From Burkholderiales bacterium (GTDB taxonomy: Bacteria > Pseudomonadota > Gammaproteobacteria > Burkholderiales > CAIKXV01), in contig JACMMK010000083.1 of assembly GCA_014379045.1 (NCBI GenBank), positions 1 through 5,536 of the forward strand: a stretch of 5,536 nt of DNA, written 5' to 3'. Position numbers and translations under genes: made by a program. Of this stretch, positions 1 through 5,536 are shown piece after piece. How positions within the stretch are numbered: position 1 is the stretch's first letter; every line of letters begins with the position of its first letter. The notes beneath the pieces were generated by a model. The model saw only the letters and a program-made list of their open reading frames with translations. It was not told the origin of the DNA and made no database searches.

Positions 1-887
1 ATCACGATAACGCCCGAGTTCGCTTCGAAGCCGTCCATTTCGACGAGCAGCTGATTGAGCGTCTGCTCGCGCTCGTCGGTGCCACCGCCGAGACCCGCGC
101 CGCGCTGGCGGCCGACCGCGTCGATCTCATCGATGAACACGATGCACGGCGAATGCTTCTTCGCCTGCTCGAACATGTCGCGTACGCGTGCCGCGCCCAC
201 ACCAACGAACATCTCCACGAAATCGGAGCCCGAGATGCTGAAGAAAGGCACTTTCGCTTCGCCCGCGATTGCGCGCGCGAGCAGCGTCTTACCGGTTCCA
301 GGATTGCCCACCATCAGCACGCCGCGCGGAATGCGGCCGCCCAGCTTCTGGAATTTCGACGGGTCGCGCAGGAATTCGACCAGTTCGGCGACCTCTTCCT
401 TCGCTTCCTCGCAGCCCGCGACGTCCGCGAACGTGACGGTGTTGTTGGATTCGTCCAGCATGCGCGCCCGGCTCTTGCCGAACGAGAACGCGCCGCCGCG
501 GCCGCCGCCCTGCATCTGGCGCATGAAGAACACCCAGACGCCGATCAGCAACAGCATCGGGAACCACGACACGAAGATGTTCATCAGCAACGAAGGTTCT
601 TCCTCCGGCTTCGCTTCGATCGTCACGCCGCTCTTCAGCAGATCGCTGACCAGCCACGGATCGGACGGCGAATAGGTGACGAAGCGTTTGCCGTCGCTGC
701 GCAGACCCTTGATCACGCGGCCTTCGATCGTCACCTTGGCCACGCGCCCGGATTTCACCTCTTCGATGAACTGCGAGTATTCGAGCGTGTTGTTCTGTAC
801 CTGGCGGGTATTGAACTGCTGGAACACGGTCATCAGTACCAGGGCAATGACCAGCCAGATCGCGACTTGCTTGACCAGATTGTTCAA
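1..887 (-). CDS. ftsH: FtsH, membrane-anchored ATP-dependent zinc metalloprotease (N-terminal part, cut by window edge)
   Basis: FtsH is a hexameric AAA+ protease of the inner membrane that extracts and degrades misfolded membrane proteins and short-lived regulators. The visible 295 codons show a first membrane helix at about residues 8-22, a periplasmic domain at about 26-100, a second helix at about 101-121, and a Gly-rich linker (QGGGRGG) leading into the AAA+ module. Walker A is GNPGTGKT (194-201), the pore loop is MFVGVGA (226-232), and Walker B is IVFIDEID (249-256). The HEXXH protease site lies beyond the left edge. The start is TTG at 887: AGGAG lies 6 nt upstream, an in-frame TGA lies 10 codons further up (918-920), and the resulting N-terminus (MNNLVKQVAIWLVIAL) aligns with family members that begin just before the first helix. 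Walker A has Asn where most FtsH proteins have Pro, which still fits GxxGxGKT. The gene follows rlmE on the same strand after 155 bp, as in E. coli. Identification is near certain. Confidence 0.98.
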   Translation of the reverse strand, partial: MNNLVKQVAIWLVIALVLMTVFQQFNTRQVQNNTLEYSQFIEEVKSGRVAKVTIEGRVIKGLRSDGKRFVTYSPSDPWLVSDLLKSGVTIEAKPEEEPSLLMNIFVSWFPMLLLIGVWVFFMRQMQGGGRGGAFSFGKSRARMLDESNNTVTFADVAGCEEAKEEVAELVEFLRDPSKFQKLGGRIPRGVLMVGNPGTGKTLLARAIAGEAKVPFFSISGSDFVEMFVGVGAARVRDMFEQAKKHSPCIVFIDEIDAVGRQRGAGLGGGTDEREQTLNQLLVEMDGFEANSGVIV

Positions 888-893
888 GTGCTG

Positions 894-898
894 CTCCT
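894..898 (-). promoter_or_regulatory. Ribosome binding site of ftsH (AGGAG)
   Basis: On the minus strand AGGAG lies 6 nt before the TTG at 887. This is the best Shine-Dalgarno match near any start in the window, and it decides the TTG start: the first in-frame ATG (residue 19) would delete most of the first membrane helix. Confidence 0.75.
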
Positions 899-936
899 GC
901 AGAGTTGGCGCACGCGCTCACGCGCGCGAGAAATTC

Positions 937-964
937 ATTCTAAACCCGAAACCGCTGCTGCCAC
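937..964 (-). promoter_or_regulatory. Candidate sigma-70 promoter for ftsH
   Basis: Read on the minus strand, GTGGCA (959-964, four of six matches to TTGACA) is followed after 16 nt by TAGAAT (937-942, five of six matches to TATAAT). Transcription would begin near 930, leaving a leader of about 43 nt before the TTG start. It would let ftsH be transcribed independently of rlmE. I see no clear heat-shock (sigma-32) promoter of the kind known upstream of E. coli ftsH. This is pattern matching only. Confidence 0.4.
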
Positions 965-965
965 C

Positions 966-982
966 CGACGGTTTACCCGTCG
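966..982. repeat. Short inverted repeat between rlmE and ftsH
   Basis: CGACGG (966-971) and CCGTCG (977-982) form a perfect 6-bp GC-rich stem with a 5-nt loop. It lies about 60 bp past the rlmE stop and immediately upstream of the candidate ftsH -35 box. No T-tract follows on either strand, so it does not look like a standard intrinsic terminator. It could be an attenuating hairpin, an operator half-site pair, or chance in GC-rich DNA. Confidence 0.35.
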
Positions 983-1042
983 ACCGGAGCGGCCACCAGG
1001 CGTCCTGTCCTGCCGCAACAACCCTATATCGACCGGATCGGG

Positions 1043-1711
1043 CTAAAACTTACCCGTCGCATTCCCCGCCTCGCCCTGCTCAGGATCGGGCTGGGCGCGC
1101 GGCCTTCGTCCCAGCATGAACTGCTCGCTGCTGCGGTCGCGCGACGCTGCCGGCTTTCGGCTCGCCACGGTTTCGAACGATTCGAGCATCCGCTGCCTGA
1201 ATCCAGGGTGACCCGCGCCCTGGAAGGTCTTCACCAGAAAAGCGCCCTCCGGCCCGAGTCGCCCGAGGGCGAATTCCAGTGCCAACTCGGCCAGATCGAC
1301 CGCCCGCGCCTGATCCATCGACGCCACTCCCGAGATATTGGGCGCCATGTCGGAAAGCACAAGGTCGACCCGACGCCCGCCGAGGCGCGCCTCCAGATCG
1401 CGCAGCACCGATTCGGTCGTGAAGTCGCCCAGCACGAACTCCACGCCCGCGAGGGGCTCCATCGGCAGCAGATCCAGCGCGTAGACGCGCCCGCCCGGCT
1501 GCACCCGGCGCGCGGCCAGTTGCGACCAACTCCCCGGGGCGGCACCCAGATCGACCACGATCGCACCGGGACGCAACAGCCGATCCTTGTCGTCGATCTC
1601 GATCAGCTTGTAGATCGCGCGCGAGCGGTAGCCGTCCTTGCGCGCGCGCTGCACGTAGGTGTCGTTCTCGTGCTCCCTCAACCACTTCTTGCTGCTCGCA
1701 GTGCGCGCCAT
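1043..1711 (-). CDS. rlmE: RlmE (FtsJ/RrmJ), 23S rRNA U2552 2'-O-ribose methyltransferase
   Basis: RlmE uses S-adenosylmethionine to methylate the 2'-hydroxyl of U2552 in the A-loop of 23S rRNA, a late step in 50S subunit maturation in the cytoplasm. The 222-residue product has the Rossmann-fold SAM motif VVDLGAAPGSWSQ (52-64), DLLPMEPLAGV (80-90), SDMAPNISG (120-128) and VKTFQG (160-165). The catalytic K-D-K-E tetrad is visible as K35 (IYKLIEI), D121, K161 and E196. It is somewhat longer than the 209-residue E. coli protein, mostly through a polar tail of about 17 residues after GRRPR. The chosen ATG gives MARTASSKKWLREH, matching the family N-terminus. It has no good Shine-Dalgarno sequence. 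A longer frame from GTG at 1804 is rejected because it would translate the inverted repeats of the divergent promoter region. The gene is divergent from yhbY and upstream of ftsH, as in E. coli. Confidence 0.97.
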   Translation of the reverse strand: MARTASSKKWLREHENDTYVQRARKDGYRSRAIYKLIEIDDKDRLLRPGAIVVDLGAAPGSWSQLAARRVQPGGRVYALDLLPMEPLAGVEFVLGDFTTESVLRDLEARLGGRRVDLVLSDMAPNISGVASMDQARAVDLAELALEFALGRLGPEGAFLVKTFQGAGHPGFRQRMLESFETVASRKPAASRDRSSEQFMLGRRPRAQPDPEQGEAGNATGKF

Positions 1712-1730
1712 ATCGAAGATCGGAATCCGT

Positions 1731-1744
1731 ATTGCCTTGGCAAT
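1731..1744. repeat. Near-continuous palindrome in the rlmE leader (possible operator)
   Basis: ATTGCC (1731-1736) and GGCAAT (1739-1744) are perfect inverted halves separated by only TT. The centre is about 27 bp upstream of the rlmE ATG. A 2-nt gap is too tight for an RNA hairpin with full pairing, so dimeric protein binding to DNA is the more natural reading. No regulator can be named. A 6-bp dyad can arise by chance. Confidence 0.35.
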
Positions 1745-1764
1745 CGAGCGACTGTACGTGGATC

Positions 1765-1790
1765 GGCCGCGAAGATTACACTTCGCGGCC
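1765..1790. repeat. Perfect 10-bp inverted repeat in the rlmE/yhbY divergent region
   Basis: GGCCGCGAAG (1765-1774) and CTTCGCGGCC (1781-1790) pair perfectly around a 6-nt loop, ATTACA. On the minus strand the loop reads TGTAAT, five of six matches to a sigma-70 -10 box pointing at rlmE, with a predicted start site near 1768. The hexamer 17 bp upstream of it (TGCGGC) is a poor -35 box, so the promoter reading is weak. No T-tract follows on either strand, which argues against an intrinsic terminator. It is the longest dyad I found by eye in the window and may be an operator overlapping a promoter or a structured leader. Confidence 0.55.
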
Positions 1791-1801
1791 TCGCGGCGCC
1801 G

Positions 1802-1825
1802 CACCGTACTTTTCGCGACACGGTG
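1802..1825. repeat. Spaced inverted repeat upstream of yhbY
   Basis: CACCGT (1802-1807) and ACGGTG (1820-1825) are perfect inverted halves 12 nt apart. They lie directly beside a 10-bp palindrome, GCGGCGCCGC (1793-1802). The centres are about 57 bp and 73 bp upstream of the yhbY ATG, within range of a yhbY promoter, though I see no convincing -35/-10 pair for yhbY. The palindrome is all G and C and could easily be chance. Confidence 0.3.
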
Positions 1826-1870
1826 TCCGCTCGCCCACCCCGCCGCTCACGTCGTCCGCCCCGACCCTAA

Positions 1871-2239
1871 ATGTCAGCAATCGTTCTGTCCGCGCCCGAA
1901 CGCAAGGCGCTCAAAGCCGAGGCCCATGCGTTGTCCCCGGTGGCCGCGATCGGCAAGGCGGGCATCACCGAAGCTGTGCTGAAGGAAGTCGAGGTCTGTC
2001 TGCGCAGCCATCACCTGATCAAGGTACGCGCCGGGTCGGACGACAAGAGCCAGCGCGAGCAGTGGATCGCGACGCTCGCCGAGCGACTCGATTGCGCCGC
2101 GGTGCAGACGATCGGGCGCATCCTCGTGTTGTGGCGGCCGCCGCCCGACGAGCCGGCGTCGACGATGCCGGCGGACCGGGCTGCGCGCAAGACCCCGGCT
2201 GCGCCCCGACGGCGCAGGGTCAAGCGAAGCTACCAGTAG
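1871..2239 (+). CDS. yhbY: YhbY-family CRM-domain RNA-binding protein (ribosome assembly factor)
   Basis: YhbY is a single CRM-domain protein that associates with pre-50S ribosomal particles in bacteria. The 122-residue product contains the domain at about residues 5-90. It opens with LSAPERKALKAEAHAL, carries the GxxG RNA-binding loop as IGKAGIT (27-33), then ELIKV-like HLIKVR (48-53), and ends with VQTIGRILVLWRP (78-90). A tail of about 32 residues follows, rich in Pro, Ala and Arg/Lys and ending in a basic cluster (PRRRRVKRSYQ). E. coli YhbY is about 97 residues, so the tail accounts for the extra length. The start is firm: an in-frame TAA (1868-1870) touches the ATG. No Shine-Dalgarno sequence precedes it. 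The gene is divergent from rlmE and convergent with the DUF4149 gene, so it is probably transcribed alone. Confidence 0.95.
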   Translation: MSAIVLSAPERKALKAEAHALSPVAAIGKAGITEAVLKEVEVCLRSHHLIKVRAGSDDKSQREQWIATLAERLDCAAVQTIGRILVLWRPPPDEPASTMPADRAARKTPAAPRRRRVKRSYQ

Positions 2240-2297
2240 TACCGGTCCGACTGCGACCGCGTCGGGGCAACTATCGTCGCGACGCGCTGGTGCGCGC
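2240..2297. other. Convergent spacer between yhbY and the DUF4149 gene
   Basis: The two genes end tail to tail 58 bp apart. A weak stem, CCGAC (2247-2251) with GTCGG (2261-2265) around a 9-nt loop, is present, but no T-rich run follows on either strand. I therefore do not call an intrinsic terminator; termination may be Rho-dependent or lie inside the coding ends. Confidence 0.5.
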
Positions 2298-2759
2298 TCA
2301 GCGGGAACCGCTTCGCTGCAAGGTGACCAACGCGAGTGCGAGCACGCTCTGCACCACGTACAGCACGCTCGACACGCCGTGCCAGGTGCCGAAGCGTTGT
2401 CGGAACACGGTTTCGGCGATTTCCCGGGACAACGCCTGATCGCGCAGCCCCGCAAGAATCGGTTGCACGCCGAACTTGCCGACCAGGATCAGCGCGAGCA
2501 TCGCCAGCGTGATCCAGACCACCGCGTGCCGGAACGCGCTGCTGCCGAAACGGACGAACCGGAACGACAGGATGTACAGCGCGCACCCGATGCCGATCCA
2601 TGCGCCACGGTCGAACAACACGCCGGCAAGGCGCCCGGCGAGCGCGCGGTCGTCGAGCGTCCCGAACAATGTCGGCGCCACGACGAAGCCGATGGTCCAC
2701 AGCGAGCCCGCCCACGCCGCGATCGCGACCCAGTACAGCGCCTCGGTGAACCGTTTCAA
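2298..2759 (-). CDS. DUF4149 family inner-membrane protein
   Basis: The 153-residue product looks like a small integral membrane protein with four predicted helices at about residues 8-28, 52-70, 79-96 and 127-147. They are separated by short loops rich in Arg (for example RFVRFG and LSREIAETVFRQRFG). Recognisable family traits are the first helix ending in VVAPTLF (26-32) and the last helix beginning WHGVSSVLY (126-134). DUF4149 proteins commonly follow greA in betaproteobacteria, and their function is unknown. No signal peptide, cofactor site or enzyme motif is visible. The start is TTG at 2759, overlapping the greA stop as TTGA, with no strong Shine-Dalgarno sequence, so translation probably depends on ribosomes finishing greA. 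The first helix begins within ten residues of this start, as expected. Family assignment is by pattern recall and is fairly secure; the function is not known. Confidence 0.85.
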   Translation of the reverse strand: MKRFTEALYWVAIAAWAGSLWTIGFVVAPTLFGTLDDRALAGRLAGVLFDRGAWIGIGCALYILSFRFVRFGSSAFRHAVVWITLAMLALILVGKFGVQPILAGLRDQALSREIAETVFRQRFGTWHGVSSVLYVVQSVLALALVTLQRSGSR

Positions 2760-3232
2760 ACGTAGCGCACGTCGAGCACTTCGTACTCGCGCGCACCGCC
2801 CGGTGCCTGCACCTCGGCGACATCACCCGAATACTTGCCGATCAATGCCCGCGAAATCGGCGAGGAGATGCTGATCTTGCCTGCCTTGATGTCTCCCTCG
2901 TCGTCGCCGACGATCTGGTAGGTCACCACATCGTGCGAGGCGAGATCTTCCAGTTCGACCGTGGCACCGAACACGACCCGGCCTTCGGCGTCGACCAGTG
3001 TCGGATCGATGATCTGCGCATTGGCCATCTTGCTCTCGAGTTCGGCGATGCGACCCTCGATGAAGCCCTGGCGCTCTTTCGCCGCGTCGTACTCGGCATT
3101 CTCGGAAAGATCGCCGTGGTCGCGCGCCTCGCTGATCGCCGCGATCACCTCGTGCCGCGCGAAGGTCTTGAGTTGGTGCAACTCGGCACGCAGCTTCTCC
3201 GCACCGATCACCGTCATCGGAACTGACGCCAT
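2756..3232 (-). CDS. greA: GreA transcript cleavage and elongation factor
   Basis: GreA enters the secondary channel of RNA polymerase and stimulates cleavage of the backtracked RNA 3' end, letting stalled complexes resume. The 158 residues equal the E. coli length. The N-terminal coiled-coil hairpin spans about residues 10-75 and carries the tip motif ARDHGDLSENAEYDAAKERQ (36-55), including acidic residues D41 and E44 that act on the catalytic Mg2+. The C-terminal FKBP-like domain (about 80-158) contains VTYQIVGDDEGD and ISISSPISRALIGK. I chose ATG at 3232: GAGGT (3239-3243) is 6 nt upstream, whereas it is only 3 nt from the in-frame GTG at 3235. The gene follows carB after 40 bp and overlaps the DUF4149 start, so it is the middle gene of an operon. 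All key residues are present. Confidence 0.98.
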   Translation of the reverse strand: MASVPMTVIGAEKLRAELHQLKTFARHEVIAAISEARDHGDLSENAEYDAAKERQGFIEGRIAELESKMANAQIIDPTLVDAEGRVVFGATVELEDLASHDVVTYQIVGDDEGDIKAGKISISSPISRALIGKYSGDVAEVQAPGGAREYEVLDVRYV

Positions 3233-3238
3233 CACTTG

Positions 3239-3243
3239 ACCTC
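3239..3243 (-). promoter_or_regulatory. Ribosome binding site of greA (GAGGT)
   Basis: The minus strand reads GAGGT, then CAAGTG, then ATG. The 6-nt spacing to the ATG at 3232 favours it over the GTG codon immediately before it (3-nt spacing). This settles the greA start and gives the family-standard 158 residues. Confidence 0.65.
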
Positions 3244-3272
3244 GACAAGGAAGTGGAAAGAGGGGCAGCGCT

Positions 3273-5536
<2,264 letters not shown>

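Noticed and set aside
1712..1804. N-terminal extension of rlmE to a GTG at 1804 (253 residues)
   Set aside because: The extra 31 residues are unlike any RlmE N-terminus, and they would translate the dyad-rich divergent control region. The ATG at 1711 gives the family N-terminus.
1208..1870. 220-codon open frame on the plus strand opposite rlmE
   Set aside because: It is a shadow of rlmE caused by GC-rich codon bias, with low-complexity His/Arg/Pro composition and no recognisable domain. It also runs through the control region.
2300..2312. AGCGG/CCGCT stem at the 3' end of the DUF4149 gene as a terminator
   Set aside because: The stem is only 5 bp with a 3-nt loop, lies inside the coding sequence and has no T-tract after it.
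1732..2439. 235-codon plus-strand frame overlapping yhbY
   Set aside because: It is out of frame with the conserved CRM domain, has no family features and crosses the yhbY stop into the opposing DUF4149 gene.
3233..3235. GTG start for greA one codon upstream of the chosen ATG
   Set aside because: Spacing from GAGGT would be only 3 nt. The ATG at 3232 has 6-nt spacing and gives the standard 158 residues.

Overview
The window is a GC-rich chromosomal segment from a proteobacterium, most likely a betaproteobacterium. That placement rests on protein sequence (an FtsH N-terminus, GreA and CarB of the proteobacterial type) and on gene order: carB-greA-DUF4149 gene, then yhbY on the opposite strand, then rlmE-ftsH. 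E. coli has the same greA/yhbY/rlmE/ftsH order with yhbY facing away from rlmE. In many betaproteobacteria carAB and a small DUF4149 membrane-protein gene sit in the greA operon. I cannot assign a genus from the sequence alone.

Layout from left to right: (1) 1-887, minus strand, the first 295 codons of ftsH, starting at TTG and running off the left edge inside the AAA+ domain. (2) 888-1042, a spacer with a plausible ftsH promoter and a small hairpin. (3) 1043-1711, minus, rlmE (23S rRNA 2'-O-methyltransferase). (4) 1712-1870, the divergent rlmE/yhbY control region, with several short inverted repeats. (5) 1871-2239, plus, yhbY (CRM-domain ribosome assembly factor). (6) 2240-2297, a short convergent spacer without a convincing terminator. 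(7) 2298-2759, minus, a DUF4149 four-helix membrane protein whose TTG start overlaps the greA stop. (8) 2756-3232, minus, greA. (9) 3273-5536, minus, the C-terminal 753 codons of carB, entering from the right edge.

The right-hand genes read as one transcript, carB to greA to the DUF4149 gene, with gaps of 40 bp and then a 3-bp overlap. It joins pyrimidine/arginine precursor synthesis with rescue of backtracked RNA polymerase and an uncharacterised membrane protein. The left-hand genes cover ribosome maturation (YhbY and RlmE both act on the large subunit) and membrane protein quality control (FtsH). All genes look intact apart from the two cut by the window edges. I see no mobile element, RNA gene, CRISPR array or transferred island.

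This is a housekeeping region and I find no evidence of a previously undescribed system. The item most worth a second look is the cluster of perfect dyads in the 159-bp rlmE/yhbY intergenic region, especially a 10-bp inverted repeat whose loop reads TGTAAT toward rlmE. The other observations concern start-codon choice and translational coupling.
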